A stretch of 64,000 nucleotides of DNA from Shewanella sp. GD04112 (GTDB taxonomy: Bacteria > Pseudomonadota > Gammaproteobacteria > Enterobacterales > Shewanellaceae). This document shows positions 53,182 through 61,735 of the stretch, one piece after another. Each line of letters begins with the position of its first letter. Within the stretch, counting starts at the first letter, position 1. The DNA lies in assembly GCF_029835735.1 (NCBI RefSeq), contig NZ_JAOEAL010000001.1:3844001-3908000 (forward strand), in the 5' to 3' direction. The notes beneath the pieces are model-generated. The model had not been told where the DNA came from and searched no databases. It saw only the letters and a program-made list of their open reading frames with translations. The position numbers and the translations under genes are program-made.

Positions 53182-53900
53182 CAAGCGCGCCAATGCCTGA
53201 ACCCTTATCGCAAATCCTGTTAATTGAAGACGACCAACCTCTAGCCGAACTGGTCTGCACTTATTTAACCCATGAAGGTTACAAGCTTATCCATTTAGAT
53301 AATGCTGAAGACGCGCTGATCCGTCGGGATACCGATGAGTTTGACCTGATCATTTGCGATGTCATGCTGCCAGGGCAAGATGGCTTTAGTATTTACCCGC
53401 AGCTAGCCGCGAGTTATCCCTGTCCGATTATCTTCCTGACGGCGCTCGATAATCATGCCGATCAGATTCGAGGATTAAATCTTGGCGCCTGCGATTATTT
53501 GCTCAAACCCGTAGTACCGCCTTTACTGCTGGCGCGGATTAAGGCCAACCTGCGCAAACAGCAATCCAGCAGTAGCCGCAGTAAACTTAAGTTACACGAC
53601 CTATTTTTAGACCCCAACCTACAGCAAGTGAATCTGGGGGATGAAGCCTTATCTTTTACCACTAAGGAGTTTTCACTGCTGTGGATCTTCGCCCTGCACG
53701 CCGGCAAAGTGTTATCGCGGGAGTTTTTGTTCGAACAACTCGTGGGCCGCGAATATGATGGTTTAGACAGGGCTATCGACTTAAAAATCAGCCGCCTGCG
53801 TAAACGTTTAGATGAGCTGAATGTACCGGGACTGGCCATAACGACTATTCATGGGAAAGGTTATTTATTCAATTACTTGCCAACCCAAGGTCGGACCTAA
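53178..53900 (+). CDS. OmpR-family response regulator
   Basis: The 240-residue protein has a receiver domain (about 10-125) with acidic pocket Glu17-Asp18-Asp19, phospho-acceptor Asp61 in DLIICDVMLPGQDGF, the switch threonine in FLTALD and lysine in LLKPV, followed by an OmpR-type winged helix (about 145-235, FTTKEFSLLWIFALHAGKVLSREF and IDLKISRLRKRLD). Its ATG overlaps the DUF3019 stop. With the kinase five bases downstream it forms a two-component pair. The 10-bp-period direct repeats upstream of mipA and the two proteases are candidate binding sites, by inference only. Confidence 0.95.
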   Translation: MTSAPMPEPLSQILLIEDDQPLAELVCTYLTHEGYKLIHLDNAEDALIRRDTDEFDLIICDVMLPGQDGFSIYPQLAASYPCPIIFLTALDNHADQIRGLNLGACDYLLKPVVPPLLLARIKANLRKQQSSSSRSKLKLHDLFLDPNLQQVNLGDEALSFTTKEFSLLWIFALHAGKVLSREFLFEQLVGREYDGLDRAIDLKISRLRKRLDELNVPGLAITTIHGKGYLFNYLPTQGRT

Positions 53901-53905
53901 TCCAA

Positions 53906-55135
53906 ATGAAATTTCAGTTCTACCGCTTGTTTATCTTTTTACTGCTGTCCTGCGGAATCGTGATCTGGAGCTTTGGTCAGCTCGCCGAACATTTCGCCCA
54001 CGACGAATACAACTACCAAATCGACGTCGACGACCTGCTGCAAAATTATGATGAGCAACTACCTAAGATAAAGCGCATTCCCGTTGCCTCTCTCTCGCTG
54101 CCAGACAATTTGCAATCCTCACTGCAACAGGGGGCGACAATCGCCCTGCGCCATAGCAGTAATGAGCTCTATTATTATCGCCTCGATAAGGATAGCAGCC
54201 ATATCTTAGTGCTAGGCCCAGTGCAAACACCTGTGCCGAAGGAGCGCAATACAAGTTTGATTTTATTGGGATTATATTCATCACTCTGCTTGGTTGCCCT
54301 CTGGTGGATCTGGCCGGTATTTCGGGATCTTAACCATTTGCAGCAGGCAGCTATCGAATTTGGCCAAGCCCCGCGTAAACGACCTCAGGATATCCATAAA
54401 CACTCGGCAATTTTCCCGCTTGCTAAGGCTTTTAACAGTGTTAGCCACCAAATCGTCGACTTTATCCAGATGCATAAGGAGCTGTCCCGCACCATCTCCC
54501 ACGAGGTACGCACGCCTCTTGCGCGAATGCGCTTTGCACTGGAAATTATTCGGCCACAAATCGATGCTAATTACGCTAACCGCTTAAATGAAGATATCGA
54601 TGATATTGAACAACTTGCAGCGAATTATCTGTCTTTTGCTCGCCTAGAGCATAAGGAAGAAACCCTCAGCCAAGAATCACAATCCATTGAATTTTTTATG
54701 GAAAAATTGGCCCACAAATATGCTATCTACCAACCTAAGTTTAATATTGTGTTTCACTATGAGGCGCAGCAGGCCCACTTCGACCCGATTGCGATGACGA
54801 TTGCGATTCAAAACCTAGTCCAAAATGCCATGCGTTTCGCCCAACATGACATCCATGTCCACTTCCATCAGCAAGGTGGCATAAATCGGCTCAGTGTCGA
54901 GGATGATGGTCCAGGGTTTGAGGGCAAAGGCAAAAAACTGGTGGCGGCCTTCGAGCGGGATAGCCAGCAAAGCGATACCAGTGGCTATGGTTTAGGGCTA
55001 TATATCGTTAAGAAAATTGCCACTTGGCATTATGGCACGCTGGAGTTAAGCCGCTCACAGGCCTTAGGCGGCGCCGAAATCAGCATTAGCTGGGACGATG
55101 CCTTAACGCCTAAAGCCGACACTGACGCCGAGTAA
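53906..55135 (+). CDS. Sensor histidine kinase
   Basis: The 409-residue protein has an N-terminal helix (about 7-22), a short periplasmic domain, a second helix (about 118-135, LILLGLYSSLCLVALWWIWP), a HAMP-like linker, a HisKA domain with phosphorylated His199 (SHEVRTPLARMRFAL) and a HATPase_c domain with N-box LVQNAMRFA, G1 DDGPGF and G2 GYGLGLYIVKK. The small periplasmic loop fits RstB/PhoQ-type envelope sensing. It is the last gene of the mipA operon and presumably signals to the adjacent response regulator. The stimulus is unknown. Confidence 0.95.
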   Translation: MKFQFYRLFIFLLLSCGIVIWSFGQLAEHFAHDEYNYQIDVDDLLQNYDEQLPKIKRIPVASLSLPDNLQSSLQQGATIALRHSSNELYYYRLDKDSSHILVLGPVQTPVPKERNTSLILLGLYSSLCLVALWWIWPVFRDLNHLQQAAIEFGQAPRKRPQDIHKHSAIFPLAKAFNSVSHQIVDFIQMHKELSRTISHEVRTPLARMRFALEIIRPQIDANYANRLNEDIDDIEQLAANYLSFARLEHKEETLSQESQSIEFFMEKLAHKYAIYQPKFNIVFHYEAQQAHFDPIAMTIAIQNLVQNAMRFAQHDIHVHFHQQGGINRLSVEDDGPGFEGKGKKLVAAFERDSQQSDTSGYGLGLYIVKKIATWHYGTLELSRSQALGGAEISISWDDALTPKADTDAE

Positions 55136-55149
55136 TGGCGTGTTGAGGT

Positions 55150-56304
55150 TTAGTCTTTCACTAATAAGGCTAATACTTCGAAATGATCCGAGTGGGGAAA
55201 GAGATCGAACAACTGCACCTTAGTTAACCGATAACCTCGAATATGGCCGAGATCTTTGGCTAAGGTTTTAGGATTGCAGCTGGAATACAAAATCGCCTTA
55301 GGGGCAAACTCACTTAAGGAATGGCACAGAGACTCGCCGATCCCACGGCGCGGCGGGTTAACAACAATCAACTCGGGCTTAGTTTGCGCCGCATCGCCCT
55401 TGGCAAAGTCAGTGGAATCGAGCGCCATAAACTGCACTTTATCCAGCCCCATCAACTGCGCCGACATCTTAGCGCAGGCAATGGCTTCGGCCTCAATTTC
55501 AATCCCTGTCAATGGGATATCCTTAGCTGCACAGTGCAAACCAAAACCGCCCACACCACAAAATAAGTCCCAAAGTGAAGCTGGTGCGAAGTCGGCCACC
55601 CACTCACGGGCGGTTTGATACAGCTTTGCCGCCACCTGCGGGTTGGTTTGAAAAAAGCTCTTGGGGCGAATAAACAAAGGCACATCGTTAAAGCGCTCTT
55701 CGAGGCGAGTGTTTTCGGTTAGGAAAATCTCCTCCTCACCCTCCAAGATGGCCATATGAATAGGCTGCAAATTGACTGAGACGACTTTGATCTGCGGATA
55801 TTCGGCCATCAGCGCTGGCAATTCACGCTCGATACGGGCGATGGCATCCCGCGAGCGCAGCACAAACCGCAACATATACTCGCCACGCACTTGGCTGCGC
55901 GTCAGTAGGATAAATTTAAGCTCGCCCTTGGCCTTATCGACACGGTAAGGCGGAATGCCCGCCTGCTGCACAAAGCGCTCTAAACGGTGGAGTAAGGCTT
56001 GCATATCAGTAGGATACAACAGGCAGTCACACAGGCTCACCGCTTCGCCGCTGGGACTAACAATCCCCAACACAGGCGCATGGGCTGCGCCCAAGGCGAC
56101 CATTTTCGCCTTGTTACGAAAACCGCTGCTGTCACCCACAACCGGTGGTAAAAATTGCGGTTCGGTCTTATCGACAAAAGGCGCTAACAATTGCTGCAAT
56201 TCTAGGGTTTTGGCCGCCAGTTGCTGCGCCATAGGGAGCTTAATATGGCGACAGGATTGGCATTGGCCTCGTTCAAAATACCCACATTGTACTAATGTAC
56301 TCAC
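55150..56304 (-). CDS. rlmC: 23S rRNA (uracil-747-C5)-methyltransferase
   Basis: RlmC (RumB) methylates U747 of 23S rRNA using S-adenosylmethionine. The 384-residue protein has the [4Fe-4S] cysteine set at the N-terminus (Cys7, Cys15, Cys18 in CGYFERGQCQSC, and a later one in SLCDCLLYP), the methyltransferase motif LWDLFCGVGGFGLH, the LIVNPPRRGIG loop and the catalytic cysteine in LYSSCNPKTLAKDL. There is no N-terminal TRAM domain, which separates RlmC from RlmD. It is convergent with the histidine kinase gene and appears monocistronic. Confidence 0.95.
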   Translation of the reverse strand: MSTLVQCGYFERGQCQSCRHIKLPMAQQLAAKTLELQQLLAPFVDKTEPQFLPPVVGDSSGFRNKAKMVALGAAHAPVLGIVSPSGEAVSLCDCLLYPTDMQALLHRLERFVQQAGIPPYRVDKAKGELKFILLTRSQVRGEYMLRFVLRSRDAIARIERELPALMAEYPQIKVVSVNLQPIHMAILEGEEEIFLTENTRLEERFNDVPLFIRPKSFFQTNPQVAAKLYQTAREWVADFAPASLWDLFCGVGGFGLHCAAKDIPLTGIEIEAEAIACAKMSAQLMGLDKVQFMALDSTDFAKGDAAQTKPELIVVNPPRRGIGESLCHSLSEFAPKAILYSSCNPKTLAKDLGHIRGYRLTKVQLFDLFPHSDHFEVLALLVKD

Positions 56305-56482
56305 AGCATCGTACCCACAGCAGTGCCCGTCTATCTTATCTATTGAGATGGCGAGTGAAATTTGGATGACAACTGAAGCATAACAAACACATTAAGGCCC
56401 CAGTCAAAAAGCGCCACACTTTAGCGTTTTTGCGCCGAAAAATCACCTTGAAGTGCAGCATTGGCCGATAGTCCGGCTCAGA

Positions 56483-57673
56483 TTAACTTAATCTCAGGCT
56501 ATCTATATCGGCGATGGGAGTGCGTTTTCCGAGTTTTTGTTCAACCCACTCAAGCACTTCGGCCGAGGTGCTCCTAAAAGTTGTGAGCTTTCCGCCGTAG
56601 AGACTCAGTAATCTCGGATGAGAAACTGAGGTTTGCATTAGGGTATCCCTTGGGCGCTCAAAGGCAGAGCTCGCTTGCTTAGGTAATACCCGCACGCCGC
56701 AAAAGGTCTGCACTATCTTGGTTTTGAGTTCATCAATGGATGGCGACAGAGGAAAGTAGTGCCGATAAATGCCTAAGAGATAATTAATTTCAGACTCAGT
56801 TACTTGGGGCGGTGAATCTAAGGATGTTAACTCGGTTTCCGTGGTGCCAATTAGCATTTGACCATACCAAGGCATCACAAAAATCACCCGCTTATCGAAG
56901 CAAGATTCTAAATATAAGATGCCGTCGGGGGCGGGTAAATCCAGCAGTAAATGCGCGCCCTGCACCCAATCAAGTTCGACTCCTGCCAATGGCGGTGACA
57001 CCTTTGCAATCACCTCATTCACCCAAGGACCAGCGGCATTAATCACCAATTTAGCCTCAATCTGCTGCACTTCGCCGCGATGGCGAAAGCTTAGGTCAAT
57101 CTGCTCACCCAGATGATTAAGCTGTAAAAACTCCGCCTCGGCATATACATGGGCGCCCAATGCCTCGGCACTACGCGCCACCGCTTGGGTCAGCAATTTA
57201 TCGTCGGTTTGCGCGTCCCAATACTGGAACACGGCCTTCAAACCTTGGAGTTTAAGCCCGTTAAAACGATGCCAATGCACGGCGGGAATAGATACAAAGC
57301 GGCCAAGTGGATCAAATTCGCTGAGTAGCGCGTATAGGCTCAAGCCCGCCCGAATTGTCCAAGGGTTACGCTGACTGTCTTGATAGACGGGAATGTAAAA
57401 AGGCATGGCTTTGACTAAGCTGGGCGCGAAGTCGAGCAGATGGCGCCGCTCCTGCAAGGATTTGCGCACTAAGTTCACTTGCCCGCTTTCAAGATATCGC
57501 AACCCACCGTGGATTAACTTGCTGGAATTGGCCGAGGTTTGGCCGCCAATCTCGCCTTTTTCGATAAGCAGGGTCGAATACCCCGCCGCCGCCGCGTATT
57601 GGGCGATACCGACACCACTGATCCCACCACCGATAATTGCAATATCGTATGAACTCATATCGGCTTTATCCAT
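56483..57673 (-). CDS. GlpD-like FAD-dependent glycerol-3-phosphate dehydrogenase, short form
   Basis: The 396-residue protein is a DAO-fold flavoenzyme with FAD motif IIGGGISGVGIAQYAAAAGY near the N-terminus and the GlpD signature SSKLIHGGLRYLESGQVNLV. INAAGPWVNEV and the ending GGKLTTFRSTS also match GlpD. GlpD is about 500 residues; this one stops soon after the FAD-closing segment and lacks the C-terminal helical DAO_C domain. It may oxidise glycerol-3-phosphate to dihydroxyacetone phosphate for the quinone pool, but the shorter form leaves the substrate uncertain. The tail is not obviously frameshifted. It lies between rlmC and ohrR. Confidence 0.82.
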   Translation of the reverse strand: MDKADMSSYDIAIIGGGISGVGIAQYAAAAGYSTLLIEKGEIGGQTSANSSKLIHGGLRYLESGQVNLVRKSLQERRHLLDFAPSLVKAMPFYIPVYQDSQRNPWTIRAGLSLYALLSEFDPLGRFVSIPAVHWHRFNGLKLQGLKAVFQYWDAQTDDKLLTQAVARSAEALGAHVYAEAEFLQLNHLGEQIDLSFRHRGEVQQIEAKLVINAAGPWVNEVIAKVSPPLAGVELDWVQGAHLLLDLPAPDGILYLESCFDKRVIFVMPWYGQMLIGTTETELTSLDSPPQVTESEINYLLGIYRHYFPLSPSIDELKTKIVQTFCGVRVLPKQASSAFERPRDTLMQTSVSHPRLLSLYGGKLTTFRSTSAEVLEWVEQKLGKRTPIADIDSLRLS

Positions 57674-57738
57674 CCCGACGCCTTGATGGTGCGTTTATCC
57701 ATGTTCCACTCCCTTGCTATCACAGATTGGCTTTCACA

Positions 57739-58236
57739 CTATTCGATACTGGCGTGCAATTGCTTTAAGGCTTTGTCACACATGGATTTTAGCGCCTTAA
57801 GATCTTCTATCTCAGCACCGATTTTACAGCGCATCAGATGCGGGATCTCACTCGCCTCAAGCTTTAGCGCCTGCCCGGCACTTGTCAGAGACAATACCCG
57901 AACCCTTTCATCTTGGTCGCTGCGTCCACGGCTCACCAATCCCTTCGACTCTAAACGTTTTAACAGAGGCGTCAACGTACCCGAATCGAGGAACAATTTA
58001 TCCCCTAAGGTCTTCACGCTGATCCCCTGCTCCTGCCACAACACTAGCATGACCAAGTATTGGGGATAGGTTAAATCCAACTTATCGAGCATAGGACGAT
58101 AGGCGCGCACCATGGCATTGGCTGCGCTGTAAAGAGAGAAACACACCTGATTCTCTAAACATAAGGCATTGTCTGCTTGGGTATTTTCCGCCGTATCCGA
58201 CGTTTTATCTAAGGATGTTAACTCTGAATTAGGCAT
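57739..58236 (-). CDS. ohrR: Organic-peroxide-sensing MarR-family repressor
   Basis: OhrR represses ohr until an organic hydroperoxide oxidises its N-terminal cysteine. The 165-residue protein from the ATG at 58236 has the reactive Cys32 in QVCFSLYSAANAM and a MarR winged helix (LDKLDLTYPQYLVMLVLW, DSGTLTPLLKRLESKGLVSRGRS). The frame extends to an ATG at 58269, but that start lies inside one operator copy, so 58236 is preferred. It is divergent from ohr and two copies of ATTGCGCACAAT lie between the genes, giving joint autoregulation. Confidence 0.95.
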   Translation of the reverse strand: MPNSELTSLDKTSDTAENTQADNALCLENQVCFSLYSAANAMVRAYRPMLDKLDLTYPQYLVMLVLWQEQGISVKTLGDKLFLDSGTLTPLLKRLESKGLVSRGRSDQDERVRVLSLTSAGQALKLEASEIPHLMRCKIGAEIEDLKALKSMCDKALKQLHASIE

Positions 58237-58260
58237 AGTCTTACCAAAAAACTTAAATAT

Positions 58261-58331
58261 ATTGCGCACAATATACTTGCATTCAGGGTAAAAATCGAAT
58301 TATAGTTTATCACAATTGAATTGCGCACAAT
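58261..58331. promoter_or_regulatory. Two OhrR operator copies between ohrR and ohr
   Basis: ATTGCGCACAAT occurs at 58261-58272 and again at 58320-58331, 59 bp apart. The first is 25 bp from the ohrR start and the second 35 bp from the ohr start. The near-palindromic AT-rich sequence fits known OhrR operators, so each promoter probably has its own site. Confidence 0.8.
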
Positions 58332-58365
58332 TTAAATTACTATTTATCACTATGAGGAACGAAAT

Positions 58366-58791
58366 ATGAAAACATTATATGAAACTCGAGCTACCGCCAG
58401 AGCCGGTCGCCAAGGCCAAGTCAGTACCGATGATGGTTTACTCGATGTTGCACTCGCCTATCCAAAGGCGATGGGCGGAAGTGGATTAGCAACCAACCCT
58501 GAGCAACTGTTTGCAGCGGGTTATGCGGCCTGTTTCTCTAATGCGATTTTACACGTCGCCAAAATCGGCAAAGTAGCTATTACTGAAGCGCCAGTCAGCG
58601 CTGTGGTAGGTATTGGCACCAATGATGCGGGAGGCTTTGCCTTAACCGTCGCCCTAGAGGTGAATCTTGACCTTCCCCAAGCCGAGGCCGAAGCCTTAGT
58701 ACGTCATGCCCATCAAGTGTGTCCATACTCCAACGCCACACGCAATAATATCGATGTCAAACTGAGTGTTAATGGCGCGGCGTTAAACTAA
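58366..58791 (+). CDS. ohr: Organic hydroperoxide resistance peroxidase
   Basis: Ohr reduces organic hydroperoxides with a thiol pair. The 141-residue protein has both family cysteines, Cys56 in AAGYAACFSNA and Cys119 in QVCPYSNATR, and the N-terminal TRATARAGRQGQV segment. Length and pattern are standard for the Ohr branch rather than OsmC. It is divergent from ohrR and followed by a hairpin terminator. Confidence 0.97.
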   Translation: MKTLYETRATARAGRQGQVSTDDGLLDVALAYPKAMGGSGLATNPEQLFAAGYAACFSNAILHVAKIGKVAITEAPVSAVVGIGTNDAGGFALTVALEVNLDLPQAEAEALVRHAHQVCPYSNATRNNIDVKLSVNGAALN

Positions 58792-58819
58792 GCCCATAAG
58801 ACAACAGTCACTATCGTCT

Positions 58820-58843
58820 AAAAAGCACCTCAGGGTGCTTTTT
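58820..58843 (+). terminator. Terminator of ohr
   Basis: AAAAAGCACC pairs with GGTGCTTTTT around a TCAG loop, 29 bp after the ohr stop. Confidence 0.92.
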
Positions 58844-59017
58844 AGTTATCTGCCGCGAATCGCCCTTCCCATAAACCTGCCTAACTTCCCAAAAAACAGC
58901 TAATCGCGAGTTAACTAACATTTCTTAATGCTCAATTTAATCAAGGGGATTGAATTCAGTAGAGTAGTAGTCAGAGAACCGTTTAAATACCTATAACCCC
59001 ACGATTGTGGAGGCGCC

Positions 59018-60442
59018 ATGACTAAATACTTAACCAAATTCGCTCTGCTATGCACCCTTGCACTGGCCATGCTGAGCACACCAAGCTGGGCCGAAGAAGC
59101 CAATAATGCGGACCAAACTTGGCATTATATGAACGCCCAAGGTGAGCTGAAGATCAAGCTCTACTTCTTTTGGTCGAAAACCTGCCCGCACTGCGCCGAG
59201 GCCCATCCCTTTATCGACTCACTGCCACAGAAATATCCTTGGATAGAACTCGAATCCCATATGGTTTCAGCCCCTGGCGTGCAGGATATTTGGCAAAATA
59301 TCGCCTCCAAAACCACGACAGAGGCTCGCTCAGTGCCTTATATGGCCAGCTGCGAGAAAGCCATTGTCGGTTATTCCAGCGAGGCGGTAACAGGTGAGTT
59401 TTTAGTGAATCGCTTGAAGAACTGTTACTTATCCCTAGGCGGTCAGCTGAGTGAAGCGGATATGCCAACCACAGGGACAACGGCTGCTGCGCCCACCAAT
59501 AGTGAGCCCCTGTTTGGCACCTGTGGAACCGACTCTGGCGAAGGCACCTGTGATGCCACCAGCCTTGCAAGTACTGACCAAGCCGAAGTGCAACCCGTTG
59601 AGTTACCACTTGTGGGTGTAGTCACACCCGAGAGCATGTCACTTCCCCTGCTAACCTTAGTGCTGGCGGGCGTCGATGCCTTTAACCCCTGCGCCTTCTT
59701 CGTGCTGCTGTTTTTACTGTCGATTATGGTTAACGCTAAGAGTCGCAGCCGCATGCTGTTAGTTGGCGGTATCTTCGTGTTCTTCTCAGGCTTTATTTAC
59801 TTCCTGTTTATGACGGCTTGGCTAAACATCTTCCAGCTGTTAGGTGCTGGTAGTGATGGCGGGATGATCATTCTAGCCGCGGGGATCTTAGCCTTGATCG
59901 CAGGCACAATAAACGTGAAGGATTACTTCTTCACTAAGGGTGATGTCACCCTGTCAATGTCGGCTGAAAACCGCACTAGCCTTATCAAACGCATGGGCAA
60001 ACTGTCAAACTCCAGCAGCCTAGGCGCGCTGATTGTCGGCTCTACCGTGCTGGCCATTTTGGCTAATGCCTACGAGCTACTCTGTACTGCGGGCTTCCCG
60101 ATGATTTATACCAGCGTGCTATCCATGCATAATCTGCCGGACATTGAGCGCTATATGTATTTGGTTTTATACAATATTGTCTATGTAATTCCTCTCGCGA
60201 TTATTGTGATTGTGTTTAGCGCTACCTTAGGTAAACGCAAACTGACCGAAAAAGAGGGTCAAGCACTCAAGCTGATGTCCGGTGTGATGATGTTTGGTAT
60301 GGGTGTCGCGCTAGTGTTAGATCCCACGGCGCTGCAGAGTGTTGGGCTGGCGCTGGGATTAATTCTAGGCTCACTGGGCTTGACTGCCATCATAGTACTC
60401 AGTCGCAAGTTACTCACAGCAAAAGCCAATAAAACGGCATAA
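59018..60442 (+). CDS. Exported thioredoxin-like domain fused to a DsbD/CcdA-like membrane domain
   Basis: The 474-residue protein has a signal peptide (cleavage near PSWAEE), a periplasmic thioredoxin-like domain with the redox pair Cys56-Pro-His-Cys59, a cysteine-bearing linker (LFGTCGTDSGEGTCD), and a C-terminal membrane domain of about seven helices starting at residue 210 with NPCAFFVLLFLLS, the CcdA/DsbD-type helix motif, and ELLCTAGFP as a second cysteine helix. This layout suggests electron transfer from the cytoplasm across the membrane to a periplasmic disulfide partner. The order is reversed compared with DsbD, and the target is unknown. GGAGG precedes the ATG. Confidence 0.82.
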   Translation: MTKYLTKFALLCTLALAMLSTPSWAEEANNADQTWHYMNAQGELKIKLYFFWSKTCPHCAEAHPFIDSLPQKYPWIELESHMVSAPGVQDIWQNIASKTTTEARSVPYMASCEKAIVGYSSEAVTGEFLVNRLKNCYLSLGGQLSEADMPTTGTTAAAPTNSEPLFGTCGTDSGEGTCDATSLASTDQAEVQPVELPLVGVVTPESMSLPLLTLVLAGVDAFNPCAFFVLLFLLSIMVNAKSRSRMLLVGGIFVFFSGFIYFLFMTAWLNIFQLLGAGSDGGMIILAAGILALIAGTINVKDYFFTKGDVTLSMSAENRTSLIKRMGKLSNSSSLGALIVGSTVLAILANAYELLCTAGFPMIYTSVLSMHNLPDIERYMYLVLYNIVYVIPLAIIVIVFSATLGKRKLTEKEGQALKLMSGVMMFGMGVALVLDPTALQSVGLALGLILGSLGLTAIIVLSRKLLTAKANKTA

Positions 60443-60540
60443 GCATTAGCTGGGTTTTGGATTGGCAAACTTGGGATAAAGGACTAAAGTAAAACCTGAG
60501 CTTGCCGATACAAAGACTCAGCTTTCAATTGAGGTTAGTT

Positions 60541-60726
60541 ATGTCTATTTCACTGAACACCCAAGCTATCACGCCTAACTTAGAAAATGGTGCCGTTGGC
60601 GTTAAAGTGGCGCAGTTAGCCAAAGAGCAGCAAAAGGCGGAAGGTCAAATTGCCGTTGATTTAATTAACGCAGCCGCACCTCAACCCGTGGGAAATACCG
60701 GCCACAATATCAACACGACGGCCTAA
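60541..60726 (+). CDS. Small conserved-looking protein, possibly YjfB-like
   Basis: A 61-residue protein from the ATG at 60541, which has GAGG upstream; an in-frame ATG at 60502 has no ribosome site. The middle (VKVAQLAKEQQKAEGQIAVDLI) should be an amphipathic helix and the end reads GNTGHNINTTA. The pattern resembles small YjfB-type proteins of unknown role, but the match is from memory of the pattern only. It has its own terminator at 60757-60793. Confidence 0.65.
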   Translation: MSISLNTQAITPNLENGAVGVKVAQLAKEQQKAEGQIAVDLINAAAPQPVGNTGHNINTTA

Positions 60727-60756
60727 GCCACTCGCAATAGCACCCGCAAGAGATTG

Positions 60757-60793
60757 ATAAAAAAGCGCCCCGAATATCGGGGCGCTTTTTTTG
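60757..60793 (+). terminator. Terminator after the 61-residue protein gene
   Basis: AAAAAAGCGCCCCGA and TCGGGGCGCTTTTTT form a long GC-rich stem followed by a T-run, 35 bp beyond the stop at 60726. Confidence 0.92.
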
Positions 60794-60859
60794 TTTAAGG
60801 CATTTGAATGAAGTTTTGCCATTTAAGCGGGCTAACCTAAGGCTCTACCCGACTCAGCC

Positions 60860-61150
60860 CTAAGAAAAGGCATTACCATTGACATGCATAATGGTGAATG
60901 TCCACACCACAAACGCGAGTGGAATATGCACTAAGGCGTAGAAGCATTGATCCAGCCGACTCATTCCCTTTGCCAGCCAAATTAAATACAGATGTAGGCC
61001 AATCACCACAGGGAACAACATAAATAACGGATACAGGGCCAAAGGGCTGGCATCGGCTAATAGGCTGTGACTCAACAGCGCCCAAGCCACCATCAGCGCC
61101 GTGGTTAAAGGTGGCGTGGCAACACGATACTGCTCTGGATACGGGAACAT
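60860..61150 (-). CDS. Small membrane protein, function unknown
   Basis: The 96-residue product has three hydrophobic helices (about 15-33, 38-60 and 70-88) with short loops and two histidines at the C-terminal helix (HIPLAFVVWTFTIMHVNG). No family is recognised. It follows the methyltransferase gene by 60 bp on the same strand and may be cotranscribed with it. Amino-acid composition is that of a real membrane protein. Confidence 0.65.
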   Translation of the reverse strand: MFPYPEQYRVATPPLTTALMVAWALLSHSLLADASPLALYPLFMLFPVVIGLHLYLIWLAKGMSRLDQCFYALVHIPLAFVVWTFTIMHVNGNAFS

Positions 61151-61210
61151 CCTGGCCTCTTACACTTCTTCAATACTGATATGGTCAGTCGCCCTGCGTT
61201 GGGGTGACGT

Positions 61211-61735
61211 CTAGGGTTTTCGAGCGATCAGCTGCGCCTTGGCACTTTCAGTACCCGCAGCATCGCTTAACCGACCTTCAAAGTAATGCAAAGGTTGCCA
61301 GTTAGCAAATACGGATTGCAGTTCGTTCTCTGTCAGTAAAAAATCAGGGTTGCGAGGTCGACCAATTTGCGCCTGTTGCCAAGTAAAGGTCTCATACACA
61401 ATCAGCCCACCGGACTTTAGGCTCGCAGCGATTTGCGGAAACAGTGGTCGATGTAAGTAATTAAAGACTAATACAATATCAAAAGATGTTTGGGGTAACG
61501 GAGGCGCACTGCCGTCTTCTAAATTCCATTGCCATTGATGTGCTTTGTCGTGTGTCAGCTCGGCTAAGGCACTCAAATCCTGGTCGATAAAGGTCACTTC
61601 ACAACCTTGGGAGAGAAACCACAGACCATTTCGGCCCGAACCGCAGGCTAAATCCAATACCTTAAGCCCTGTAAGCTCAGGCCATGAAAACTGGGTAATT
61701 AAGCTCGAGGCCGTGCTGAGTGTGGCGTGTGTCAT
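61211..61735 (-). CDS. Class I SAM-dependent methyltransferase
   Basis: The 174-residue protein has the methyltransferase motif I VLDLACGSGRNGLWFLSQG, an acidic motif II end (VTFIDQD), and the later SFDIVLVFNYLHRPLF and GGLIVYETFTW segments, similar to TehB-type small methyltransferases. The substrate is unknown. Its start overlaps the stop of the upstream membrane protein gene by four bases, so the two are translationally coupled. Confidence 0.88.
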   Translation of the reverse strand: MTHATLSTASSLITQFSWPELTGLKVLDLACGSGRNGLWFLSQGCEVTFIDQDLSALAELTHDKAHQWQWNLEDGSAPPLPQTSFDIVLVFNYLHRPLFPQIAASLKSGGLIVYETFTWQQAQIGRPRNPDFLLTENELQSVFANWQPLHYFEGRLSDAAGTESAKAQLIARKP

